From Pantoea sp. Ep11b (lineage in GTDB: Bacteria; Pseudomonadota; Gammaproteobacteria; Enterobacterales; Enterobacteriaceae): a stretch of DNA of 64,000 bases. This document shows positions 1-6,896 of the stretch, in pieces. The notes under the pieces were generated by a model. The model worked only from the letters and a program-made list of their open reading frames with translations, searched no databases and was not told the DNA's origin. The DNA lies in NCBI RefSeq assembly GCF_040783975.1, contig NZ_CP160631.1, forward strand, positions 1,612,001 through 1,676,000, in the 5' to 3' direction. Positions within the stretch are counted from its first letter, which is position 1, and each line of letters begins with the position of its first letter. Position numbers and translations under genes: made by a program.

Positions 1-401
1 ACTACTTTGCCGTCGAGATCGCTGATGCCTTTAATATCGTTTTCGTTGTTACGCACCATCACCTGCAGACCACTTTTGTAGTAGCCGTCAGAGAACGCGA
101 TTGCTTTTTTACGCTCTTCGGTGATGGTGATGCCCGCCAGCGCCAGATCGACATTGCGCGTCTGCAGTGCAGGGATGATGCCGCTGAAATCCATCGGCTT
201 CAGGGTGTAATCGAGCTTCAGCTCTTTCGCAATGGCATCCCACAGATCCACATCGAAACCGACATATTTGTCACCCTGTTTAAATTCAAACGGAACAAAA
301 GCGGTATCTGTTGCAACAACCAGCTTCTTTTCTGCTGCAGTCGAAGAGAGGGAGAAGGCCAGCGCCAGCGCGGCCACAGAAACGTTAAACAGTGACTTCA
401 T
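1..401 (-). CDS. glnH: Glutamine ABC transporter periplasmic binding protein GlnH (partial, 3' end outside window)
   Basis: The N-terminal ~133 residues of the periplasmic glutamine receptor that feeds GlnP/GlnQ. After a signal peptide ([20 protein letters not shown], cleavage near STAA-EKK) comes the family segment [20 protein letters not shown], followed by [20 protein letters not shown], which closely matches E. coli GlnH as recalled. Two ATG codons lie in tandem at 402-404 and 399-401, preceded by AAGGA. The inner one is chosen because it gives the family's MKSLF start. The gene continues past base 1. The upstream region has NtrC-type and sigma-54-type sites, so induction under nitrogen limitation is likely. 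Confidence 0.95.
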   Translation of the reverse strand, partial: MKSLFNVSVAALALAFSLSSTAAEKKLVVATDTAFVPFEFKQGDKYVGFDVDLWDAIAKELKLDYTLKPMDFSGIIPALQTRNVDLALAGITITEERKKAIAFSDGYYKSGLQVMVRNNENDIKGISDLDGKV

Positions 402-454
402 CATTTTTTCCTTATAAGGATCAGGCGGCAGGGCCTGCGTTTGCGGCTTGTCAT

Positions 455-472
455 ATGAAAGAATTATGCCAA
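455..472 (-). promoter_or_regulatory. Candidate sigma-54 promoter of glnH
   Basis: On the minus strand TTGGCATAATTCTTTCAT has the GG of a -24 element and a -12-like TTTC with the required 10-base GG-to-(G)C spacing, but the invariant GC is TC. It lies about 55 bases upstream of the glnH start and 70-120 bases downstream of three NtrC-like sites, which is the geometry known for E. coli glnHp2. The match is imperfect. Confidence 0.5.
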
Positions 473-542
473 CTTTGCAAAATCCGCGAAATCAGAGAGT
501 TAAACAACACAGCTGACACGATTTTGCAGTTAATTCTGCCTT

Positions 543-590
543 TGCACCATTATGGTGATCAAGTTTGGTGCAGGTGACTGTTTTGGTGCA
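543..590. promoter_or_regulatory. Cluster of three NtrC (GlnG) binding sites
   Basis: The NtrC consensus is TGCACC-N5-GGTGCA. Site 1 (543-559) reads TGCACCATTATGGTGAT. Site 2 (556-572) ends in GGTGCA and overlaps site 1. Site 3 (574-590) ends in TTTTGGTGCA. They lie upstream of the candidate sigma-54 promoter of glnH, where enhancer sites are expected. Confidence 0.75.
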
Positions 591-676
591 AGCGGTAGTT
601 TGCCTGAGATGTTAAGGCTGTGAAGCAGAGGAGGGAAGAACTGTTAACAGGGTCATAAAATGCGGTAACGCAGACG

Positions 677-700
677 TAAAAAAGGCGGGTTTCCCCGCCT
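677..700 (-). terminator. Rho-independent terminator of dps
   Basis: Minus strand: stem AGGCGGG / CCCGCCT (683-700) with a 4-base loop, followed by a run of six T, 19 bases beyond the dps stop. Confidence 0.9.
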
Positions 701-718
701 GATAGCTTCTGCTTACGC

Positions 719-1222
719 TTATTCAATGTTGGCTTCGATGAACCACAGGAATTTATCCAGGTCACGTGATGCCGCGGTGAAGATGTCAGCGGTATCTTCA
801 TCTTTGACTTCGTCGATCGCTTTGCGGGTGTCGTTAGCCACGACGCTGTAGCGGTCGGCCAGCGCTTTCAGGTGATCCTGAACGCTGTGAATATTCAGCG
901 GATAGCTTTTCAGCGGGGTCTGGTCGTTAACCACCTGAGTCGTACCCAGTGCCACGCCGCCCAGCTGAACAACACGTTCTGCAATGGTATCCTGGTGATC
1001 GGTGATGGTGGTGCGGAAACCATCCAGCATCTCATGCACACCGATAAAGTTGGCACCGCGCATGTTCCAGTGCGCCTGCTTAGTGATCAATGACAGATCG
1101 ATAAATTCGACAACCAGACGGTTCAGCACCGCAATCGTGGCTTTCTTTTCTTCATCGCTCACGTCGTTGCGGGTGTAAATCAGGTCGGAAGATTTAGTTT
1201 TAACCAATTTAGCGGTACTCAT
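719..1222 (-). CDS. dps: DNA-binding ferritin-like protein Dps
   Basis: A 167-residue dodecameric mini-ferritin that oxidises and stores iron with H2O2 and coats DNA in stationary phase. The length equals E. coli Dps. The Lys-rich N-terminal tail ([12 protein letters not shown]) used for DNA binding is present, as are the inter-subunit ferroxidase residues in the segment [12 protein letters not shown] and in [14 protein letters not shown]. The start at 1222 is chosen over an upstream ATG at 1258 because it has AGAGGA at good spacing and gives the family N terminus. Transcribed alone, with its own terminator. Confidence 0.98.
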   Translation of the reverse strand: MSTAKLVKTKSSDLIYTRNDVSDEEKKATIAVLNRLVVEFIDLSLITKQAHWNMRGANFIGVHEMLDGFRTTITDHQDTIAERVVQLGGVALGTTQVVNDQTPLKSYPLNIHSVQDHLKALADRYSVVANDTRKAIDEVKDEDTADIFTAASRDLDKFLWFIEANIE

Positions 1223-1268
1223 CGTTTCAGTCCTCTCTTTGATGGTTGTCCTAATCAAGTACCGGATA

Positions 1269-1274
1269 AGTATA
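1269..1274 (-). promoter_or_regulatory. Probable sigma-S type -10 element of dps
   Basis: Minus strand CTATACTTA, about 47 bases upstream of the dps ATG, is the same extended -10 hexamer and context as recalled for the E. coli dps promoter. A second possible sigma-70 promoter (TTGATT at 1404-1409, 18-base spacer, TATTAT at 1380-1385) lies further upstream on the same strand. Confidence 0.6.
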
Positions 1275-1491
1275 GCAGCGCTTTTCGGTTTTGCAGGAAC
1301 GGCTTCAACGATGACTGAAATAGCGTATTTCTTTACTCAGGACGCTGCGGAATCCGTAGGGTTAACTATTTGTTAAAATATAATAGCCTGTTTTATGTAA
1401 TCAAATCAAAGCGTTATATTTAGTTGTCGCGTAAGAGTAAATGTCTGTTTCAAATAGAAAAAGTCGTTGAGGATGCAGAGGCGGGAATAAT

Positions 1492-1510
1492 TCTCATGAT
1501 AATCATGATT
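1492..1510. promoter_or_regulatory. Fur-box-like palindrome with no obvious target
   Basis: A 15-base perfect palindrome TCATGATAATCATGA (1494-1508). Aligned to the 19-base Fur consensus it matches 14 positions, including the whole central 11 bases. It lies between dps and rhtA, about 270 bases upstream of the dps ATG and beyond the end of rhtA, so no ordinary promoter placement explains it. Confidence 0.5.
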
Positions 1511-1516
1511 GTTATT

Positions 1517-1539
1517 CAGCCCATCGGGGGGATGGGCTG
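1517..1539 (-). terminator. Hairpin at the 3' end of rhtA
   Basis: Perfect 9-base stem CAGCCCATC / GATGGGCTG with a 5-base loop, 8 bases beyond the rhtA stop. The following sequence is AT-rich but has no clean T run, so termination is likely but not certain. Confidence 0.5.
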
Positions 1540-1546
1540 AAAGGCG

Positions 1547-2461
1547 TTATTGAGGTTTATCGTCTGATAATTCAACGCTGTTTAACTGGCTCTTTTTGGG
1601 TCGCATCGTCAGCGTTGATCCGGCCGACGCGGCAATGATCGCCAGCAGGGCAAGCCACTGCAGCGCAGTCAGGGTCTCACCCAGAAAGAGCATACCTGAA
1701 AAGGCGGCCATCGCCGGCTCCAGGCTCATCAGCGTGCCAAAGATACGCGCCGGTAAGCGGGTCAGTGCAATCATCTCCAGAGAGTAGGGGATGGCACTGG
1801 AGAGCAGAGCAATCAGCAGGGCGAGCGGCATGACTTCCCACTGCCAGAGGCCACTTTCTGCGAAAAACACGCCCAGCGGCACAAAAATCACCGAAGCGAT
1901 CAGTGAACCGAGGGCGACCGTGGCCGGGCCATGCTCTGCGCCCGCCCGCTGACCTGCCAGAATATAAACCGCCCAGCAGGCACCGGCGCCGACGGCCAGC
2001 GCCGCGCCCAGCGGATCGATTGCCGTCATATCGGAGCCAAACGGCAGCAGAAACCATAAACCCGCCACAGCGAGCAGCACCCAGATGAAATCCAGCGGCC
2101 GGCGCGACCCAAACAGCGCCAGCGCCAGCGGGCCGGTAAATTCCAGCCCGACGGCAACACCCAGCGGCACGGTGCGGATCGCCAGATAGAACATAAAGTT
2201 CATTCCACCTAATGCCACGCCATACATCAGCAGCGGCAGACGCTGTTCCCGCCGGAAGTGCAGACGCCAGGGTTTGAAGATGACGCAGAGAATCAGGGTG
2301 CCAAAGGTCAGACGCAGCGCGGTAATGCCGGTGGCCCCGACGGCGGGAAAGAGGCTTTTCGCCAGCGACGCGCCACCCTGAAGCGACAGCATCGCGATCA
2401 GCAGTACGGCCACAGGCATCACTATCGGGGTAAGATTTTTAGAAGCGGGAGAGGCAGACAT
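1547..2461 (-). CDS. rhtA: Threonine/homoserine exporter RhtA (EamA family)
   Basis: A 304-residue inner-membrane DMT-superfamily exporter of threonine, homoserine and some other amino acids. It has two EamA repeats and about ten hydrophobic helices. Segments such as LQGGASLAKSLFPAVGA near the N terminus, LEFTGPLALALF and GPATVALGSLIA in the middle, and IALTRLPARIFGTLMSLEPA match E. coli RhtA as recalled. The tail is polar. Divergent from ompX, as in E. coli. Confidence 0.95.
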   Translation of the reverse strand: MSASPASKNLTPIVMPVAVLLIAMLSLQGGASLAKSLFPAVGATGITALRLTFGTLILCVIFKPWRLHFRREQRLPLLMYGVALGGMNFMFYLAIRTVPLGVAVGLEFTGPLALALFGSRRPLDFIWVLLAVAGLWFLLPFGSDMTAIDPLGAALAVGAGACWAVYILAGQRAGAEHGPATVALGSLIASVIFVPLGVFFAESGLWQWEVMPLALLIALLSSAIPYSLEMIALTRLPARIFGTLMSLEPAMAAFSGMLFLGETLTALQWLALLAIIAASAGSTLTMRPKKSQLNSVELSDDKPQ

Positions 2462-2829
2462 CCTGTGTACTTTTCCTGGTCATCAACATAGTGAGAGAGC
2501 CAGTGTAAAGGAAATAACGAACAAAAAATCACAGTTTTGCGTTTTAAATTTGCGTTAACTGTACGATTTTTAGTCAGGATCAGGGCCATCAAGGTAAAGA
2601 AATGTCAGGATTTTTTAGGAATTTACTTAAAGCACGAAATGAGCACAAAATGATTGTTGCAGGAAGATGACGGATTTTATAAGAAAAATGAATGACATAG
2701 GATGTCGCATTAACTTCCTGTTACACCAAACATTCCATTAGACAACAAAATCCGGGCAGAGTTTCTCGCTATTTTTTGTTATATTTTTAGCGTTGTCAGG
2801 AGAGAAGTACTTTCACATTTGAGGTGGTT
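2462..2829. other. Gene-free divergent region rhtA/ompX
   Basis: 368 bases, strongly AT-rich toward ompX, with no supported ORF. A -10-like TTATAT occurs at 2779-2784 on the plus strand about 45 bases before the ompX start, but no convincing -35 is seen. The 5' untranslated region of ompX must lie here. Confidence 0.6.
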
Positions 2830-3342
2830 ATGAAAAAAATTGCATGTCTTTCAGCATTAGCCTGTGTACTGGCAGTATCTGCAGGTTCAGCAATGGCACA
2901 GAGCACCGTAACTGGTGGCTATGCTCAGAGCGACTATCAGGGCGTGGCTAACAAAGCTAACGGCTTCAACCTGAAATACCGCTACGAAGACGGTTCTAAC
3001 CCACTGGGCTGGATCGGTTCATTCACCTACACCGAAAAAGATCGCACTGACGCTGGCGTATACAACAAAGGTCAGTACTACGGTGTGACGGGTGGTCCTG
3101 CTTACCGTCTGAACGACTGGGCAAGCATCTACGGTGTTGTAGGTATCGGCTACGGTAAATTCCAGCAGAACGATACTGCATCACGCGCTAAAACTGATTC
3201 AAGCGACGTAGGCTTCTCTTACGGCGCAGGCCTGCAGTTCAACCCAATCGAAAACGTTGCACTGGATGTGGGCTACGAGCAGAGCCGTATCCGCAGCGTC
3301 GACGTGGGTACCTGGATTGCTGGCGTAGGTTACAGCTTCTAA
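2830..3342 (+). CDS. ompX: Outer membrane protein OmpX
   Basis: A 170-residue eight-stranded beta-barrel. Signal peptide residues 1-23 end in GSAMA, and the mature protein starts QSTVTGGYAQSD. Family segments YRYEDGSNPLGWIGSFTYTE and RLNDWASIYGVVGIGYGKFQ are present, and the protein ends in the C-terminal aromatic signature GVGYSF recognised by the BAM complex. The ATG at 2830 is used rather than the in-frame GTG at 2824, as it follows GAGG and gives MKKIACLS. Base use is clean of rare codons, as expected for a highly expressed porin-like gene. Confidence 0.98.
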   Translation: MKKIACLSALACVLAVSAGSAMAQSTVTGGYAQSDYQGVANKANGFNLKYRYEDGSNPLGWIGSFTYTEKDRTDAGVYNKGQYYGVTGGPAYRLNDWASIYGVVGIGYGKFQQNDTASRAKTDSSDVGFSYGAGLQFNPIENVALDVGYEQSRIRSVDVGTWIAGVGYSF

Positions 3343-3360
3343 TCTTAGCTGACCTGCCAG

Positions 3361-3390
3361 AAAACGGCCCCTTGCGGGCCGTTTTTTATT
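3361..3390 (+). terminator. Terminator of ompX
   Basis: Stem AACGGCCC / GGGCCGTT with a 5-base loop and a T6 run, 20 bases beyond the stop. Confidence 0.92.
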
Positions 3391-3568
3391 GCCTGCAATT
3401 TATGTCCGCCTCTGGCGCGCACCGCTTTTTCCCTGTGCTACCTCAACGTACTTTTTGGACGTGACTGTGCCGCCGCTGAACGCGTTACCTTGTGCACTGA
3501 GAAAGAAATCTGAGAATGAGAAAGAAGAGGGGCCTCTCAGCCAGGGGCTGAAAGGCGCTGAATCATGC

Positions 3569-3760
3569 TTAGCCGCGCCAGATCAGATTCTGACAGCGGG
3601 GGTCGGCAGGCTTATGGCCCAGCAGTTTTTCAATCAACATCAGACGCAGTGTAAAGGGGGAACGCGTCAGCAGGCAGAGCCAGGATTTCATCTCTGTGGA
3701 TGTTTTCTTCTCCATCTGGAAGCATTTGCTGCAATCCAGGCAACATTTCAGGGTGCTCAT
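3569..3760 (-). CDS. mntS: Manganese-responsive small protein MntS (possible long form with Cys cluster)
   Basis: MntS is the 42-residue small protein that raises free cellular manganese and is repressed by MntR. The core LTRSPFTLRLMLIEKLLGHKP resembles E. coli SHSPFKVRLMLL...NKP as recalled. The position divergent from mntR and an MntR-type box upstream agree. The best ribosome site, GGGAGGTGAT with a 3-base gap, points to the ATG at 3760 and a 63-residue product. That product has an N-terminal extension with Cys at residues 6, 7, 10 and 13. The ATG at 3691 would give a 40-residue product of the usual size but has a poor ribosome site. The homology is from memory and short, so the assignment relies partly on context. 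Confidence 0.75.
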   Translation of the reverse strand: MSTLKCCLDCSKCFQMEKKTSTEMKSWLCLLTRSPFTLRLMLIEKLLGHKPADPRCQNLIWRG

Positions 3761-3880
3761 AGAATCACCTCCCAATCATTGTCGACGCAATCGTCAGCAG
3801 CCGGGGTGAGAGACATGCTCAACACCATTGTTACCGGGGATCCCGCAGGATCGTCGTTTTGCTGCTTACATTATCATCAA

Positions 3881-3898
3881 ATATAGCACTGGCTATAT
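3881..3898. promoter_or_regulatory. MntR operator (MntR box)
   Basis: The 18-base sequence ATATAGCACTGGCTATAT has perfect 7-base arms (ATATAGC / GCTATAT), matching the known MntR box core. It lies between the divergent mntS and mntR genes, so it probably represses mntS, and possibly mntR, when manganese is plentiful. Confidence 0.85.
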
Positions 3899-3901
3899 CC
3901 C

Positions 3902-3915
3902 TTAGCCAAGGCTAA
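3902..3915. promoter_or_regulatory. Second palindrome next to the MntR box
   Basis: TTAGCCAAGGCTAA has perfect 6-base arms and lies 3 bases from the MntR box, sharing the AGC..GCT core logic. It could be a second, degenerate MntR site or an unrelated operator. Confidence 0.4.
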
Positions 3916-4012
3916 TGACGAAAAATTTGAGCTTCTTTGCGGCTGGTTTACAATAAGCGCAGCTAAATCCGTACAGCCGCAGTCGTACGGAAAATAATAA
4001 TGAGGAAACTTA

Positions 4013-4471
4013 ATGAGTCGTCGTGCTAAGAGCGTGGTTTCTGCGCCGAAAGGACCACTGAAAGATATTGAAGAGCATGTCGAAGGGTTTCGGCAGGTGC
4101 GCGAAGCGCATCGTCGCGAGTTAATTGATGACTACGTTGAGTTAATCTCTGATTTAATTGGCGAATTTGGCGAAGCGCGTCAGGTTGATATGGCGGCCCG
4201 TCTGGGCGTTTCGCAGCCTACCGTAGCAAAAATGCTGAAACGGCTTGGCAGCGCCGGGCTGGTTGAGCAGGTGCCTTACCGCGGCGTCTTTCTGACCAGT
4301 GAAGGCGAAAAGCTGGCGGAAGAGAGTCGCGCCCGTCACCATATTGTGGAAAGTTTTCTGCTGGCGTTGGGCATCAGCCCTGAAACGGCCCGACGCGATT
4401 CAGAAGGTATTGAACATCACGTCAGTGATGAAACTCTGGCTGTATTTAAGAAATTCTCCGAAACCCGCTAA
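4013..4471 (+). CDS. mntR: Manganese-dependent transcriptional regulator MntR
   Basis: A 152-residue DtxR-family repressor that senses Mn(II). The central segment [20 protein letters not shown], the winged helix-turn-helix ([18 protein letters not shown], about residues 62-79) and the C-terminal metal-binding helices with [13 protein letters not shown] and [10 protein letters not shown] match E. coli MntR as recalled. Ribosome site GAGGAAA. Followed after 20 bases by ybiR, probably co-transcribed. Confidence 0.97.
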   Translation: MSRRAKSVVSAPKGPLKDIEEHVEGFRQVREAHRRELIDDYVELISDLIGEFGEARQVDMAARLGVSQPTVAKMLKRLGSAGLVEQVPYRGVFLTSEGEKLAEESRARHHIVESFLLALGISPETARRDSEGIEHHVSDETLAVFKKFSETR

Positions 4472-4491
4472 CGCTAAGGCGTACCCTCATC

Positions 4492-5601
4492 ATGCCTCAA
4501 CTGCTTCGATCTTTTTTGCATGACTCAATTTTGCATTTATTAATCGTGATTGGTGTTGTTCTGGCATGTCTGGCGGATTTTCGCTGGGCTGATCTGCCGG
4601 GCGCCGTAGACTGGCACACCATTATTACGCTCACCGGCCTGTTAATTCTGACTAAGGGGCTGGAAACCAGCGGCTATTTTGATGTGCTGGGAAGCCGGCT
4701 CATTGCACGTTTCCGTCACGAACGGGCGCTGGCACTGTTTATGGTGCTGGCGGCGGCGCTGCTCTCTACCTTTCTGACCAACGACGTGGCGCTGTTTATC
4801 CTGGTGCCGTTAACGCTGACGCTGCGCAAGTTTTCGCATCTGCCGATTTCGCGTCTGATCATCTTTGAAGCGCTGGCGGTGAATGCCGGATCGCTGCTGA
4901 CACCGGTCGGCAATCCGCAGAATATCCTGTTATGGAGCCACGGCAAACTCAGCGTGATCGCGTTTATCGTGCAGATGCTGCCGCTGGCCGTCTGGCTGCT
5001 GCTGAGTCTGGTGGTGTTGACCTGGTTCAGCTTTTCAAAGCGTTCGATTGATAAACATGAGAACCCGGAACAGCCTCAGTGGCAGAAACCGCTGTTTATC
5101 GTCAGCGTGGCTCTCTATCTGCTGTTTATCGCCGGACTGGAGCTCGAAATCACAGGCTGGATCCTGCTGCTGATTCTGGCCACTTTCCTGGTGATGGCCC
5201 GTCCGGTGCTGATGCGCATCGACTGGAGTCTGCTGGCGGTGTTTATCGCCATGTTTATCGATGTCTTCCTGCTGACGCGCCTGCCGGTGATGCAGGCTCA
5301 TTTTGATGCGGTGTCACACTTTGGTCAGGGACAACTCTACCTGCTGGCGATTGGCCTGTCGCAGGTGATCAGTAATGTGCCCGCGACCATTCTGCTACTG
5401 CAAAAAGTGCCGCCAACGGATCTGCTTGCCTGGGCGGTTAACATTGGTGGTTTCGGTCTGCTGCCGGGATCGCTCGCGAATCTGATCGCCCTGCGAATGG
5501 CGAAAGATCGGGCCGTCTGGTGGCGCTTCCATCTCTTTTCCCTTCCTCTGCTGGCCTGGTCAATGGCCAGCGGCTGGCTGCTGCTGCGGCTGCTCAATTA
5601 G
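4492..5601 (+). CDS. ybiR: Putative inner-membrane ion/anion transporter YbiR
   Basis: A 369-residue membrane protein of the ArsB/NhaD/CitM-like ion transporter superfamily with about ten hydrophobic helices. The two re-entrant-like motifs are visible: FLTNDVALFILVPLTLTL (about residues 93-110) and NAGSLLTPVGNPQNILLW. In the second half, QVISNVPATILLLQ is the matching repeat. The substrate is unknown. Position directly after mntR is conserved with E. coli and hints at a role in metal or anion balance, but this is inference. Confidence 0.9.
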   Translation: MPQLLRSFLHDSILHLLIVIGVVLACLADFRWADLPGAVDWHTIITLTGLLILTKGLETSGYFDVLGSRLIARFRHERALALFMVLAAALLSTFLTNDVALFILVPLTLTLRKFSHLPISRLIIFEALAVNAGSLLTPVGNPQNILLWSHGKLSVIAFIVQMLPLAVWLLLSLVVLTWFSFSKRSIDKHENPEQPQWQKPLFIVSVALYLLFIAGLELEITGWILLLILATFLVMARPVLMRIDWSLLAVFIAMFIDVFLLTRLPVMQAHFDAVSHFGQGQLYLLAIGLSQVISNVPATILLLQKVPPTDLLAWAVNIGGFGLLPGSLANLIALRMAKDRAVWWRFHLFSLPLLAWSMASGWLLLRLLN

Positions 5602-5612
5602 CACTGACACGT

Positions 5613-5637
5613 CCTGCCACCCCGCACAGGTGGCAGG
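5613..5637 (+). terminator. Hairpin after ybiR
   Basis: Perfect 9-base stem CCTGCCACC / GGTGGCAGG with a 7-base loop, 11 bases after ybiR. No T run follows, so it may terminate weakly or protect the 3' end. Confidence 0.4.
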
Positions 5638-5750
5638 ATGTGCGCCATTTCTCAAGTTTCGTAAAGTTGCGCTGGATTTTGTCAGTTTCCGATATAAGGT
5701 TAACAGGACCTTTATGCCCGGAATCAGGGCCTTAGCCAGTGATGGAAACT

Positions 5751-6896
5751 ATGAGCGAGAACAAGCAACGCGATCCACACCAGCAGGACGCAGATAACGA
5801 GACGGAGAACAACTCTCAGTCAGACGATAATCAGGACAACGACCAGCAGCCGGAGCGTAAACGCCCCGGTAAAAAGCCGCTGATTATTCTGGCGGTAGTG
5901 GTGGTGATTATGCTGATTGTCGGCTTCTGGTTCTGGTTTGCTAACCGGAATCTGGAAACCACCGATGATGCTTTCACTGAGGGCGATGCGGTGACCATTG
6001 CGCCTAAAGCGTCTGGCTACGTCGTGAAGTTACTGGTGAACGATAACCAGCGGGTGAAGAAGGGCGATCTGCTGGTAGAGATCGATCCCAGCGACAACCG
6101 TGCCCAGCGTGAACAGGCGCAGGCGCAGCTCGGTCTGGCCGTGGCGCAACTGCATCAGGCGCAGGCGCAACTGGCCCTGTCGCGGGTTCAGTATCCGGCG
6201 CAGCGCGATCAGGCGCTGGCTGAGCAGGCGAAAGCTGAGGCTAACCTGCTTAACGCGCAGGCGGATTACCGTCGCCAGCGCGGTGTTGATCCCCGGGCCA
6301 CAAGCCAGCGCAATATCGACAGCGCCTCTGCGCAGTTACGTTCGGCGCAGGCGCAGCTCCAGAGCGCCAAAGCGCAGGTCGAAGTCGCCTCTCAGGTTGC
6401 CCTGCAGATTCGTCAGCAGCAGACCAATGTTGAAGCGCGTCAGCAGCAGGTTGAGCAGGCGAAAGCCCAGCTGAGCACCGCCGATCTCAATCTCTCTTAC
6501 ACCCAGGTGCGTGCGCCCTATGACGGGTTCATCACCAAACGTAACGTCCAGCTGGGTACGCTGGTGCAGGCGGGCTCCTCGCTGTTTTCACTGGTTTCAC
6601 CCGATATCTGGATCACCGCGAATTTTAAAGAGTCGCAGCTGGAGCGCATGAATCCGGGCGACAAAGTGGAAATCAGCGTGGATGCCTGGCCGGACATGAA
6701 GCTGGAAGGGCATGTCGACAGCATCCAGATGGGGTCCGGTTCACGCTTCTCCACCTTCCCGTCTGAAAACGCTACCGGCAACTACGTGAAGATCGTACAG
6801 CGCGTGCCGGTCAAGATCGTCATCGACAAAGGTCTGGACCCGAACCATCCGCTGCCGCTGGGCCTCTCTGTCGAACCTAAGGTCACAGTGGAATGA
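5751..6896 (+). CDS. EmrA/HlyD-type periplasmic adaptor of a multidrug efflux pump
   Basis: A 381-residue membrane fusion protein. It has a very acidic, Asn/Gln/Asp-rich cytoplasmic N terminus (about residues 1-40), one membrane helix (about 45-66), then the EmrA signature NLETTDDAFTEGDAVTIAPK, a biotinyl-lipoyl half, a long Gln/Ala-rich alpha-helical hairpin, and the second lipoyl half (YTQVRAPYDGFITKRNVQLG) with ITANFKESQLERM. It links the downstream MFS pump to the outer-membrane factor. Alternative starts are at 5739 (GTG) and 5742. The stop overlaps the next start by 4 bases (ATGA). Confidence 0.9.
   Translation: MSENKQRDPHQQDADNETENNSQSDDNQDNDQQPERKRPGKKPLIILAVVVVIMLIVGFWFWFANRNLETTDDAFTEGDAVTIAPKASGYVVKLLVNDNQRVKKGDLLVEIDPSDNRAQREQAQAQLGLAVAQLHQAQAQLALSRVQYPAQRDQALAEQAKAEANLLNAQADYRRQRGVDPRATSQRNIDSASAQLRSAQAQLQSAKAQVEVASQVALQIRQQQTNVEARQQQVEQAKAQLSTADLNLSYTQVRAPYDGFITKRNVQLGTLVQAGSSLFSLVSPDIWITANFKESQLERMNPGDKVEISVDAWPDMKLEGHVDSIQMGSGSRFSTFPSENATGNYVKIVQRVPVKIVIDKGLDPNHPLPLGLSVEPKVTVE

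Noticed and set aside
3389..3886. 165-codon open frame on the plus strand
   Set aside because: It overlaps mntS and its operator region on the other strand, has no good ribosome site and no recognisable product.
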